A DNA stretch of 64,000 nucleotides, from NCBI RefSeq assembly GCF_000225825.1, contig NZ_AGBX01000007.1:496001-560000 (forward strand). Direction: 5' to 3'. Of the stretch, positions 35,283-46,848 are shown piece by piece; position 1 is the first letter of the stretch, and each line of letters opens with the position of its first letter. The notes beneath the pieces were generated by a model that was given only the letters and a program-made list of their open reading frames with translations, ran no database searches and was not told the DNA's origin. A program made the position numbers and the translations under genes. This DNA is from Brachybacterium squillarum M-6-3. Lineage in GTDB: Bacteria > Actinomycetota > Actinomycetes > Actinomycetales > Dermabacteraceae.

Positions 35283-37853
35283 ATGGCCGAACGAGACCGC
35301 CCGCACATTGTCGTGCCAACGCCACCCTCGACCGAGCCGTTCACACTCGCAGGACAAGGCGGCAGCAGCGACAAGCCCACCTTCGGAGGTGACCGCGAGT
35401 CCCACGGCAAAAGGTTGACCTCAGAGTTCAAGATAGCCTACGAGCTACCCAGTGACGAGACTTTAGAGCCAAAGGGCACATTTATCACGTTCGCGTCTTT
35501 CCCCGGGCTTGAACTCGCAATCGAGAGTCTGGACTCCCAACGAAAAGGCATACAGCCTGAGCTCATTGCCGTTCGAGAAGTCGCGCACCCCGACGGCAAT
35601 ATGCTCGAAGCAACTGTATTTATCCCAGAGGGCAAGAAGGAGTATTTTCTCAGCAAACTCGAGAAGTATGTCGATACGGCGACCAAAGGAATAGGCAAGC
35701 CGGAGAACGCCACGCTTATCGAAGGGATTGCTTCGATACGCCGCGCGACGATACGTGAACTCTGGACAGACCCCGACGATCAGTTCCCGAGTGACGAAAA
35801 CAAGCTCTGCTGGTGGGAGGTCTGGCTTCGTAAATCAGATGGGAACGAACGCCTACGGCTCAGTGAGTACGCTCGCCAACGCGACTTGAAGACGAGTGAT
35901 CACTACCTCGGATTTGGTGACCGAACAGTGATTCTTCTGCAGGCAACTGCGGCGCAGCTCGCATTAACGTTCCGCGCAGTGGATGATATTGCCGAGCTCA
36001 GGCGCCCGCACGAGGTCTCGAGCTTCCTGCCCGAGCTCTACGCTTTCGAGCAGAAGGAATGGGTGCAGGACCTTCTACATAGGGCATCCCCAGCCGCTAA
36101 CGGATCGCCGGTAGTGTGCATCTTGGATCGCGGTGTCCAAGCAGACCACCTGTTGCTCAACGACTCCCTGTCGCATGAAGACCTGCATGCAGCAGACCTG
36201 ACATGGCGAAGGGATGTTGCGGTACATGCTCACGGCACCGAGATGGCAGGTCTTGCGCTCTATGGGGATCTCCAAGCGGCGATCCTAGACCCACACAACG
36301 TGCGGCTACAGCACCGCCTCGAATCGGTCAAGCTTCTCCCCGACGCCGGACACAATGAGCCCGATGTGTATGGAGCAATCACCGCACGGGCGGTAGACCA
36401 GCCTGAGATCTCCGCCGCCGATCGAAGACGAGTCTTCATGCTCGCCGTAACAGCAACTGCCGGGTCGGGAGGGGCTACCGACGGTGCCTCTGCCGCCGGT
36501 CCGAAGCAAGAATCGGGCCGTCCGACGGCCTGGTCAGCGACGGTCGACGCGCTCACCTATGGGCGCGCGATCGACGATACGACGCCAAACTTCACTTATC
36601 TGGACCGGGGTGAAACTCGCCGACCGCGTCTGTTCATCGTTTCGGCCGGGAATATTCGCGACATCCGTGCGGAGGACGACCATCTTGACCGCAGCGATGC
36701 TGAAGCAGTTGAAGACCCCGCACAGTCATGGAATGCCCTTACCGTTGGCGCTTACGCAGAGCATGACGCAATGGACCACGCGCTCGAAGCTTTCAAGGGC
36801 TACGTGCCGATGGCTCCCCGGGGCGAACTGTCGCCGTCTAGCCGTACCTCCGTTTCATTCGAACAGAAGCGATGGCCTTTCAAGCCCGATGTCGTGGCAG
36901 CGGGTGGCAATCTTGCTCGCACCCCAGATGGAACAGGCGTTGACAGCCCGGGGAATCTCGCGATTCTTACGACGAGACTCCAACGACCCGGCGAGGGCTA
37001 CTTCACCACCACTCGAGACACATCAGCGGCCACTGCTCAGGTCGCGTCGATCGCTGCCGACATATACGCAACCTATCCGCAAATGCGGCCGGAGACGGTA
37101 CGTGCATTGATCGTGCACTCGGCAGAGTGGACCGAGGCCATGCGATCCCGAGTGGACGACGCTCGGAATAAGGCGGATGCCGTCAACCTACTACGCCGTT
37201 ACGGGATGGGCGTGCCGAGTCTCAAACGTGCGACTCGCAGCGCGATGAACGCACTTACGCTGGTCGCTGAGTCGAGCATCCACCCTTACGAACGCGACGG
37301 GCAGTCGAGCAATGGGAAAGCGCGTGAGATGAATCTGCACGAGATGCCGTGGCCGATCGAGCAGCTCACCGAGCTCGGCGAGACTCAGGTGAAGTTGCGT
37401 GTCACGCTGTCCTATTTCGTGGAGCCCAACCCGTCGAGCCGCGGCTGGTCCGGGCGCTACGCGTATCCATCGCATGGGCTCCGATTCGCGACTAGGCGCC
37501 CGGAGGAGAGTGTCGACTCGTTCCGTAAGCGCATCAATAAGCAGGCGCGGGTAGACGGGCGGAAGCCGCTGTCACTGGCAACCGAGAAGGGGTGGTTGTT
37601 CGGCAGTGGCCAGCAGAGATCAGCCGGATCGATCCATACCGACATCTGGACCGGCTCGGCAGTCGATCTCGCGAGCAAGGAAGCTGTCGCCGTATACCCG
37701 GTCCTAGGGTGGTGGAAAAACCGTCCCCAGATGGATCAGAGCGACCGCGGGGTGGACTACTCCCTTGTGGTCAGTATCGAGTCGCCAGAAGTCGACGTGG
37801 ATCTCTGGACGCCGGTGGCGCAACAGGTCGCTGCGACCGCCATCGAGGTGTAG
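35283..37853 (+). CDS. large cytoplasmic S8 (subtilisin-like) serine protease
   Basis: 856 residues. No signal peptide or membrane helix, so it should stay in the cytoplasm. Residues 1-270 form a long N-terminal region with a short conserved-looking RESHGKRL (38-45). The subtilase domain (about 275-640) has a full active site: Asp282 (LDRG), His317 (HAHGTEMAG), oxyanion Asn457 (SAGN) and Ser581. The serine stands in DTSAA rather than the usual GTSxA. A C-terminal roughly 200-residue region (about 650-856) is not recognised. It has no good ribosome site and starts 2 bases after the AAA stop, so translation is coupled. Base composition is low for this genome (35461-35520 is 31/60 G+C against 45/60 at 42241-42300). 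Confidence 0.9.
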   Translation: MAERDRPHIVVPTPPSTEPFTLAGQGGSSDKPTFGGDRESHGKRLTSEFKIAYELPSDETLEPKGTFITFASFPGLELAIESLDSQRKGIQPELIAVREVAHPDGNMLEATVFIPEGKKEYFLSKLEKYVDTATKGIGKPENATLIEGIASIRRATIRELWTDPDDQFPSDENKLCWWEVWLRKSDGNERLRLSEYARQRDLKTSDHYLGFGDRTVILLQATAAQLALTFRAVDDIAELRRPHEVSSFLPELYAFEQKEWVQDLLHRASPAANGSPVVCILDRGVQADHLLLNDSLSHEDLHAADLTWRRDVAVHAHGTEMAGLALYGDLQAAILDPHNVRLQHRLESVKLLPDAGHNEPDVYGAITARAVDQPEISAADRRRVFMLAVTATAGSGGATDGASAAGPKQESGRPTAWSATVDALTYGRAIDDTTPNFTYLDRGETRRPRLFIVSAGNIRDIRAEDDHLDRSDAEAVEDPAQSWNALTVGAYAEHDAMDHALEAFKGYVPMAPRGELSPSSRTSVSFEQKRWPFKPDVVAAGGNLARTPDGTGVDSPGNLAILTTRLQRPGEGYFTTTRDTSAATAQVASIAADIYATYPQMRPETVRALIVHSAEWTEAMRSRVDDARNKADAVNLLRRYGMGVPSLKRATRSAMNALTLVAESSIHPYERDGQSSNGKAREMNLHEMPWPIEQLTELGETQVKLRVTLSYFVEPNPSSRGWSGRYAYPSHGLRFATRRPEESVDSFRKRINKQARVDGRKPLSLATEKGWLFGSGQQRSAGSIHTDIWTGSAVDLASKEAVAVYPVLGWWKNRPQMDQSDRGVDYSLVVSIESPEVDVDLWTPVAQQVAATAIEV

Positions 37854-37954
37854 CCGGTCGCACGACGGCCCACCAAGAAGGTGGATAGATCAGGCTGGGC
37901 AGTGCATCTCGACTGGCTCTTCGGGTAGTCAAGTCAGCCGAAGCTGGAATCGAA

Positions 37955-37993
37955 GGGCGGGCGCCCGATCCGTGGATCGGACGCCCGCCCTTT
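37955..37993. terminator. bidirectional terminator between protease gene and ilvC
   Basis: GGGCGGGCG and CGCCCGCCC plus CCGATC and GATCGG form a 15-bp stem with one mismatch and a 4-base loop; TTT follows on the plus strand. It serves the convergent protease and ilvC genes. GC content is host-like, so the right edge of the insert is probably before 37955. Confidence 0.75.
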
Positions 37994-38009
37994 GCGGTGT
38001 TAGGCGGGG

Positions 38010-41472
<3,463 letters not shown>

Positions 41473-41550
41473 CGTCGCTCCTTCATGGTCCCGACCTGGA
41501 TGGGCGGCCGTGCCCGGGGTCGCTCCCCTGGTCCGCGCCCTCCCGGACAC

Positions 41551-41574
41551 GGAAAAGCCCCTCGGCCTGGGGCT
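41551..41574 (-). terminator. attenuator terminator in the ilvB leader
   Basis: Minus strand AGCCCC-AGGCCGA-GGGGCT followed by TTTT within the leader RNA, about 41 bases after the leader-peptide stop and about 80 bases before the ilvB ATG. This placement is that of an attenuator, not of an operon end. Confidence 0.75.
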
Positions 41575-41614
41575 CTGGAGGGGCGCGGAGACGTCTCGTA
41601 TCGACGAACGGGCG

Positions 41615-41653
41615 TCAGCCGCGCTCGAGGATTACGAGAAGGTTCGTCTGCAT
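41615..41653 (-). CDS. ilvBN leader peptide [12 protein letters not shown]
   Basis: Twelve-codon ORF with the run Leu-Leu-Val-Ile-Leu at codons 5-9, that is, five consecutive branched-chain codons including all three regulating amino acids. It is followed by an intrinsic terminator and then ilvB. The ATG is preceded by the -10 box TATGGT at 7 bases, so it is translated from a leaderless transcript. Helices between leader codons and downstream RNA can form, for example GACGAAC with GTTCGTC (41643-41649 with 41603-41609), and TCTCGTA with TACGAGA (41633-41639 with 41594-41600). These two exclude each other, as expected for ribosome-position sensing. Confidence 0.82.
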   Translation of the reverse strand: MQTNLLVILERG

Positions 41654-41660
41654 GATCCAC

Positions 41661-41666
41661 ACCATA
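41661..41666 (-). promoter_or_regulatory. -10 box of the ilvBN promoter
   Basis: TATGGT on the minus strand; 7 bases separate it from the leader-peptide ATG at 41653. The -35 region is weak. Confidence 0.6.
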
Positions 41667-41805
41667 GCCGCTCCGGGGTCGAACACCCCAGGGGTCCGGA
41701 TGCCGAGACGCACCCGAGATGTCCGCTGTGCCCGTCCCGGCTATTCCCCGCTCCCCCGCCCCGCGACGCTCATCACGCCCCAGGCACGAGGACGGCGACA
41801 CATGT

Positions 41806-41817
41806 TGTCATACGACA
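41806..41817. promoter_or_regulatory. inverted repeat upstream of sir
   Basis: TGTC-ATAC-GACA, 10 bases upstream of the sir -35. A possible operator for a sulfur regulator; the regulator is not in the window. Confidence 0.3.
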
Positions 41818-41826
41818 CCCAAGCGT

Positions 41827-41855
41827 TTGTTTCGGCGGCCATCGGCGAGCATTAT
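41827..41855 (+). promoter_or_regulatory. promoter of the sulfate assimilation operon
   Basis: -35 TTGTTT (41827-41832), 17-base spacer, -10 CATTAT (41850-41855), then 7 bases to the ATG at 41863. Predicted leaderless. Confidence 0.6.
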
Positions 41856-41862
41856 GAACGGC

Positions 41863-43602
41863 ATGGATCGCACCGACACCGCCGCGCGTCCGTCGGCCTC
41901 CTCCGCCGGCGCCCCCGCCCGCGTCCGCCCCTCACGCTCGTCCAAGCCGCAGGGGCAGTGGAAGATCGACGGGACGACCCCGCTGAACCACAACGAGGAG
42001 TTCAAGGCCGAGGACAACGGCCTGAATGTCCGCGAGCGCATCGAGGGCGTCTACGCCCGCGAGGGCTTCGACGCCATCACCGGTGATGACCTGCACGGCC
42101 GCTTCCGCTGGTGGGGCCTGTACACCCAGCGCAAGCCCGGCATCGACGGCGGCCGCACCGCCCAGCTCGAGCCGCACGAGCTCGAGGACCGCTACTTCAT
42201 GCTGCGGGTGCGCTCCGACGGCCAGGCCCTCACCCCGGCCGCCCTGCGCGTGCTCGGCGGCATCTCCACCGACTTCGCCCGCGGCGAGGCCGACATCACC
42301 GACCGCCAGAACATCCAGTACCACTGGATCGAGGTCGAGGCGGTGCCGGAGATCTGGCGCCGTCTGGACACCGTCGGTCTGGAGACCACCACCGCCTGCG
42401 GCGACACCCCGCGCGGCTTCCTCGGCAGCCCCGTCGCCGGCATCGCCGCCGACGAGATCATCGACCCCACCCCGGTGATCCAGGAGATCAAGCGCCTCTA
42501 CATCGGCGACCCGGAGCTGGCGAACCTGCCCCGCAAGTTCAAGACCGCCATCACGGGCCACCCCAGCCAGGACGTCGTCCACGAGATCAACGACATCGCC
42601 CTGGTGGGCGTCGAGCACCCCGAGCTGGGCCCCGGCTACGACCTCTGGGTGGGCGGCGCGCTCTCCACCGCGCCCCGCCTCGGCGAGCGCCTGGGCGCCT
42701 TCGTCACCGCCGAGCAGGCCGCCGACGTCTGGTACGGCGTGTGCCGCATCTTCCGCGACTACGGCTTCCGCCGCCTGCGCAACAAGGCACGCCTGAAGTT
42801 CCTGTTGGCCGACTGGGGCACCGAGAAGTTCCGCCAGGTGCTGGAGACCGAGTACCTCGGCTACGCCCTGGCCGACGGCCCCGCCCCCGGTGAGCCCACC
42901 CGCAGCGGCGACCACGTCGGCGTCTTCGAGCAGAAGGACGGCCGCGCCTACGTCGGCGCGACCCCCACCGTGGGCCGCGTCGGCGGGGACACCCTCACCC
43001 GCCTCGCCGACCTCGTCGAGCAGGTCGGGGCCGACGCGGTGCGCCTGACCTCCTTCCAGAAGCTGGTGGTGCTCGACGTGCCGAAGGAGAAGGTCGAGGA
43101 GCTGGTGGCCGGTCTGGACGAGCTGGGGCTCAGCACCCGGCCCAGCCTGTTCCGCCGCTCCACGATCGCCTGCACCGGCATCGAGTTCTGCAAGCTCGCG
43201 ATCGTGGACACCAAGGACACCGCGGCCGCCGCCATCGACGAGCTCGAGGACCGCCTCGAGGACGTCGAGCCCGAGATCGGCGGCTCGCTGACCCTGCACG
43301 TGAACGGCTGCCCCAACTCCTGCGCCCGCATCCAGACCGCCGACATCGGTCTCAAGGGCCAGATCGTCACCACCGAGGAGGGCGAGCAGGTGCCCGGCTT
43401 CCAGGTGCACCTGGGCGGGTCCCTCTCCTCCACCGGGGTGGAGGGGGCCCAGCTCGGCCGTACGCTGCGCCAGCACAAGGTGCCCGCGAGCGAGCTCGCG
43501 GACTACGTGGAGCGCGTCGTGCGACAGTACATACAGCACCGCACCAGCGGCGAGAGCTTCGCCGCCTGGTCCCATCGCGCCGAGGACGAGGAGCTGCGAT
43601 GA
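41863..43602 (+). CDS. sir: assimilatory sulfite reductase (ferredoxin type)
   Basis: Reduces sulfite to sulfide with six electrons using siroheme and [4Fe-4S]. 579 residues, with the two-fold nitrite/sulfite reductase repeat. The cluster-siroheme cysteines are C437 and C443 (CTGIEFC) and C483 and C487 (CPNSC). Close relatives include nitrite reductases; the following cysH, cysD and cysN make sulfite the likely substrate. The ATG at 41863 fits the leaderless promoter; an ATG three codons upstream overlaps the -10 box. The stop overlaps cysH (ATGA). Confidence 0.93.
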   Translation: MDRTDTAARPSASSAGAPARVRPSRSSKPQGQWKIDGTTPLNHNEEFKAEDNGLNVRERIEGVYAREGFDAITGDDLHGRFRWWGLYTQRKPGIDGGRTAQLEPHELEDRYFMLRVRSDGQALTPAALRVLGGISTDFARGEADITDRQNIQYHWIEVEAVPEIWRRLDTVGLETTTACGDTPRGFLGSPVAGIAADEIIDPTPVIQEIKRLYIGDPELANLPRKFKTAITGHPSQDVVHEINDIALVGVEHPELGPGYDLWVGGALSTAPRLGERLGAFVTAEQAADVWYGVCRIFRDYGFRRLRNKARLKFLLADWGTEKFRQVLETEYLGYALADGPAPGEPTRSGDHVGVFEQKDGRAYVGATPTVGRVGGDTLTRLADLVEQVGADAVRLTSFQKLVVLDVPKEKVEELVAGLDELGLSTRPSLFRRSTIACTGIEFCKLAIVDTKDTAAAAIDELEDRLEDVEPEIGGSLTLHVNGCPNSCARIQTADIGLKGQIVTTEEGEQVPGFQVHLGGSLSSTGVEGAQLGRTLRQHKVPASELADYVERVVRQYIQHRTSGESFAAWSHRAEDEELR

Positions 43603-44498
43603 CCACCGTCTCCCAGGAGACCCGCATCCACCGATCCACCGCCACCTCCGAGCTGCCCGCCGCCGAGCGCACCGCCCGGCTGCGCGCCCTGGCGGAGGAG
43701 GCCAACGCCCGCTTCGCGGCGCTCGAGCAGGAGCTCGACCCGCAGCAGCTGGCCGCCGCCGTCTCCGCCTGGGCCGCCGAGCAGTTCGGCGCCGACCTCG
43801 CCGTGGCCTGCTCCATGGCCGACGCCGTGCTGCCGCACGTGGTCGCCGAGCAGCGTCCCGGCGTGGACGTGCTGTTCCTGGAGACCGGCTACCACTTCCC
43901 CGAGACCCTCGCCACCCGCGACCGGGTGGAGCGGGAGCTCGACGTGACCATCGTGGACGTGCTGCCCGAGCGCACCGTCGCCCAGCAGGACGCCGAGTTC
44001 GGCGCGAAGCTGCACGACCGCGACCCCGCCTCCTGCTGCGGGATGCGCAAGGTGGAGCCGCTGAAGAAGGTCCTCACCGGCTACGACGCCTGGGTCACCG
44101 GCGTGCGCCGCGAGGAGGGCCCCACCCGGGCGAACACCCCGCTGGTCACCTACGACGAGTCCTTCGACCTGGTGAAGATCAACCCGCTGGCCACCTGGTC
44201 CTTCGAGCGGCTGATGGGCTACTCGGCCGATCACGCGCTGCCGGAGAACCCGCTGCTGCACCAGGGCTACCCCTCGATCGGCTGCCTGCCCTGCACCCGC
44301 GCCGTGGCTCCCGGGGAGGACCCCCGGGCCGGCCGCTGGTCGGGCACCCAGAAGACCGAGTGCGGCCTGCACCCGGGCGACGGCGGCACCGAGGCCGGGT
44401 CCACCGGCTCCTCGGCGGCGTCGGCAGGACCTGCTGTGACAGCGCTGAACCTGCTCAGCACCACCCCCCGTGACGACCGCGACCAGGAGGACCGATGA
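43599..44498 (+). CDS. cysH: adenylylsulfate (APS) reductase
   Basis: Reduces APS to sulfite. 299 residues. The paired cysteine motifs SCCGMRK and GCLPC that bind a [4Fe-4S] cluster in APS-type reductases are present, and KTECGLH near the C-terminus holds the catalytic Cys. This marks it as APS rather than PAPS reductase, in keeping with the absence of an APS kinase (cysC) in the operon. A 45-residue Ala/Ser/Thr-rich tail follows the catalytic motif. Both ends overlap neighbours by 4 bases. Confidence 0.94.
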   Translation: MTTVSQETRIHRSTATSELPAAERTARLRALAEEANARFAALEQELDPQQLAAAVSAWAAEQFGADLAVACSMADAVLPHVVAEQRPGVDVLFLETGYHFPETLATRDRVERELDVTIVDVLPERTVAQQDAEFGAKLHDRDPASCCGMRKVEPLKKVLTGYDAWVTGVRREEGPTRANTPLVTYDESFDLVKINPLATWSFERLMGYSADHALPENPLLHQGYPSIGCLPCTRAVAPGEDPRAGRWSGTQKTECGLHPGDGGTEAGSTGSSAASAGPAVTALNLLSTTPRDDRDQEDR

Positions 44499-45433
44499 CC
44501 GCGCTCGCCCCCGAGACCCGCCCCGCCCCGCCGGCGGAGGAGGGCCCCACCCTGCTCGACGCCCTGGAGGCCGAGGCCATCCACATCATCCGTGAGGTGG
44601 TGGCCGAGCTGGAGCGCCCGGTGATGCTGTTCTCCGGCGGCAAGGACTCCGTGGTGATGCTGCACCTGGCCGCCAAGGCCCTGTGGCCCGCCCCGGTGCC
44701 CTTCCCCGTGATGCACGTGGACACCGGCCACAACTTCCCCGAGGTACTCGAGTTCCGCGACCGCACCGTCGAGCGCCACGGCCTGGACCTGGTCGTCGCG
44801 TCCGTCGAGGAGTACCTGGCCGACGGCCGTCTGCAGGAGCGCCCCGACGGGACCCGCAATCCGCTGCAGACCATGCCGCTGCTGGACGCCATCGAGGAGC
44901 ACCGCTTCGACGCGGTCTTCGGCGGCGGCCGCCGTGACGAGGACAAGGCCCGCGCCAAGGAGCGCGTGTTCTCCCTGCGCAACGCCTTCGGCCAGTGGGA
45001 CCCCAAGAACCAGCGCCCCGAGCTGTGGCACCTGTACAACACGCGCCACCGCGCCGGGGAGAACCTGCGGGTGTTCCCGCTGTCGAACTGGACCGAGCTG
45101 GACGTGTGGCGCTACATCGCCCGCGAGGGCATCGAGCTGCCGTCCCTGTACTACGCGCACGAGCGCCCCGTCTTCGAGCGGGACGGCATGTGGCTCTCCC
45201 CCGGCGAGTGGGGCGCCCTGCGCGAGGGCGAGGTGCCCGAGACCCGCCTGGTGCGCTACCGCACCGTGGGCGACATGTCCTGCACCGGGGCCGTGCTCTC
45301 CGAGGCGCACAGCGCCGAGGACGTCGTCGCCGAGGTCGCCGCGACCACCGTCACCGAGCGCGGCGCCACCCGCGCCGACGACCGCCTCTCCGAGGCCGCC
45401 ATGGAGGACCGCAAGAAGGAGGGGTACTTCTGA
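44495..45433 (+). CDS. cysD: sulfate adenylyltransferase subunit 2
   Basis: ATP pyrophosphatase-family subunit that makes APS from sulfate and ATP, together with the GTPase CysN. 312 residues. PP-loop FSGGKDSVVML, plus HVDTGHNFPE and the FGGGRRDEDKARAKER segment. The ATG overlaps cysH and the stop shares one base with the cysN start (TGATG). Confidence 0.97.
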   Translation: MTALAPETRPAPPAEEGPTLLDALEAEAIHIIREVVAELERPVMLFSGGKDSVVMLHLAAKALWPAPVPFPVMHVDTGHNFPEVLEFRDRTVERHGLDLVVASVEEYLADGRLQERPDGTRNPLQTMPLLDAIEEHRFDAVFGGGRRDEDKARAKERVFSLRNAFGQWDPKNQRPELWHLYNTRHRAGENLRVFPLSNWTELDVWRYIAREGIELPSLYYAHERPVFERDGMWLSPGEWGALREGEVPETRLVRYRTVGDMSCTGAVLSEAHSAEDVVAEVAATTVTERGATRADDRLSEAAMEDRKKEGYF

Positions 45434-46794
45434 TGAGCACGCTCGACACCACGCCCGAGCCCACGATGACGACCGACGCGGGTCTCCCTGAATTGGCGGA
45501 CATCACCGCGCTCACGGAGGGCTCCCCCACCCTGCTGCGCCTGGCCACCGCCGGCGGCGTCGACGACGGCAAGTCCACCCTGATCGGGCGGCTGCTGCAC
45601 GACACCAAGTCGGTGCTGGCCGACCAGCTGGCCGCCGTCGAAGCAGCCAGCAAGCAACGCGGCTGGAAGGGCGAACTCGCGGACCTGGCGCTGCTCACCG
45701 ACGGCCTGCGGGCCGAGCGGGAGCAGGGCATCACGATCGACGTGGCCTACCGCTACTTCGCCACCGCCGACCGCTCCTACGTGCTGGCCGACACCCCCGG
45801 CCACGTGCAGTACACCCGCAACACCGTCACCGGCGCCTCCACGGCCGACGTGGTCGTGGTGCTGGTGGACGCCCGCAACGGCGTGGTCGAGCAGACCCGC
45901 CGCCATCTCGCGGTGATGTCCCTGCTGCGGGTGCCGCACCTGGTGGTCGCGCTGAACAAGATCGACCTGGTCGAGGACCCCGAGAAGGTCTACACCGACG
46001 TGCGCGCCGAGATCGGCACCATCGCCGGGGCCCTCGGCCTGCGCGACGTGCACGTGGTGCCGCTGTCCGCCCTGAACGGCGACAACGTGGTGGAGCCCTC
46101 GGGCGACACCCCCTGGTACGCGGGCCCCACCCTGCTGCAGCTACTGGAGACCCTGCCTCCCGGGCAGGACCTCCGCTCCGGCCCCTTCCGGATGCCTGTC
46201 CAGCTGGTCATCCGACCCCAGCAGGGCGCCGTGGACCCCGCCCAGGTGGACTACCGCGGCTACGCGGGCCTGATCACCTCCGGCGAGATCTCCGTGGGCG
46301 ACGAGGTCCAGGTCTCCCCCTCGGGCCGCACCACCACCGTCGAGGGCATCGACCGCGCCGACCGCTCCGTCCAGACCGCCGAGGCGGGCCTGTCCGTCAC
46401 CCTGCGCCTGGCCGACGAGCTGGACGTCTCCCGCGGGGACCTGCTGTGCGCCGCCCCCGGACCCGAACCCACCGACCGCAGCTCCGCGGTGCTGTGCTGG
46501 CTGGCCGAGATGCCGCTGCGCCCGGGCGCCAGGGTGCTGCTCAAGCACGGCACCCGCACCGTGCAGGCCCGTATCGGCGAGATCCACGAGAAGCTCGACA
46601 TCGCCAGCCTGGAGCGCGTGCCCGCCGAGACCGGCGAGCTGAACGACCTGGTGCGCGTGGACCTGCTGCTCTCGCAGGCGCTGCCGCTGGAGGACTACGA
46701 GGCCACCCGCGAGGGCGGCTCCTTCATCCTGGTCGACCCGCAGGACGCCACCACCCTGGCGGCCGGCATGGTCGGGGCGCGCCTGCGCGCCTGA
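45433..46794 (+). CDS. cysN: sulfate adenylyltransferase subunit 1, GTPase
   Basis: EF-Tu-like GTPase that drives APS formation by CysD. 453 residues, without the fused CysC kinase found in some species. G1 GGVDDGKST, G3 DTPGH and G4 NKID are intact, followed by the beta-barrel domains. The frame is open upstream inside cysD, but the ATG at 45433 with TGATG coupling matches the family start. Confidence 0.96.
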   Translation: MSTLDTTPEPTMTTDAGLPELADITALTEGSPTLLRLATAGGVDDGKSTLIGRLLHDTKSVLADQLAAVEAASKQRGWKGELADLALLTDGLRAEREQGITIDVAYRYFATADRSYVLADTPGHVQYTRNTVTGASTADVVVVLVDARNGVVEQTRRHLAVMSLLRVPHLVVALNKIDLVEDPEKVYTDVRAEIGTIAGALGLRDVHVVPLSALNGDNVVEPSGDTPWYAGPTLLQLLETLPPGQDLRSGPFRMPVQLVIRPQQGAVDPAQVDYRGYAGLITSGEISVGDEVQVSPSGRTTTVEGIDRADRSVQTAEAGLSVTLRLADELDVSRGDLLCAAPGPEPTDRSSAVLCWLAEMPLRPGARVLLKHGTRTVQARIGEIHEKLDIASLERVPAETGELNDLVRVDLLLSQALPLEDYEATREGGSFILVDPQDATTLAAGMVGARLRA

Positions 46795-46848
46795 TCCCCG
46801 GCCGCCCGGCGGCCCCCTCGTCCCCTCACGCTGAAGGAGCCCCCGGGC

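Larger units (their letters stand above)
41473..41862. other. 390-base divergent region: ilvB leader RNA and sir promoter
   Basis: The minus strand holds a 181-base ilvB 5' leader beginning at the leader-peptide ATG (41653) and containing an attenuator hairpin. The plus strand holds the sir promoter (41827-41855) and an upstream inverted repeat. The piece 41690-41800 between them is GC rich with no feature I can name. Confidence 0.7.

Noticed and set aside
35283-37853. Secreted degradative subtilisin
   Set aside because: No signal peptide or prodomain pattern at the N-terminus, and the gene is coupled to an ATPase.
41473-41653. Riboswitch in the ilvB leader
   Set aside because: The leader ORF with branched-chain codons and a simple terminator explains it better than any ligand-binding fold I know.
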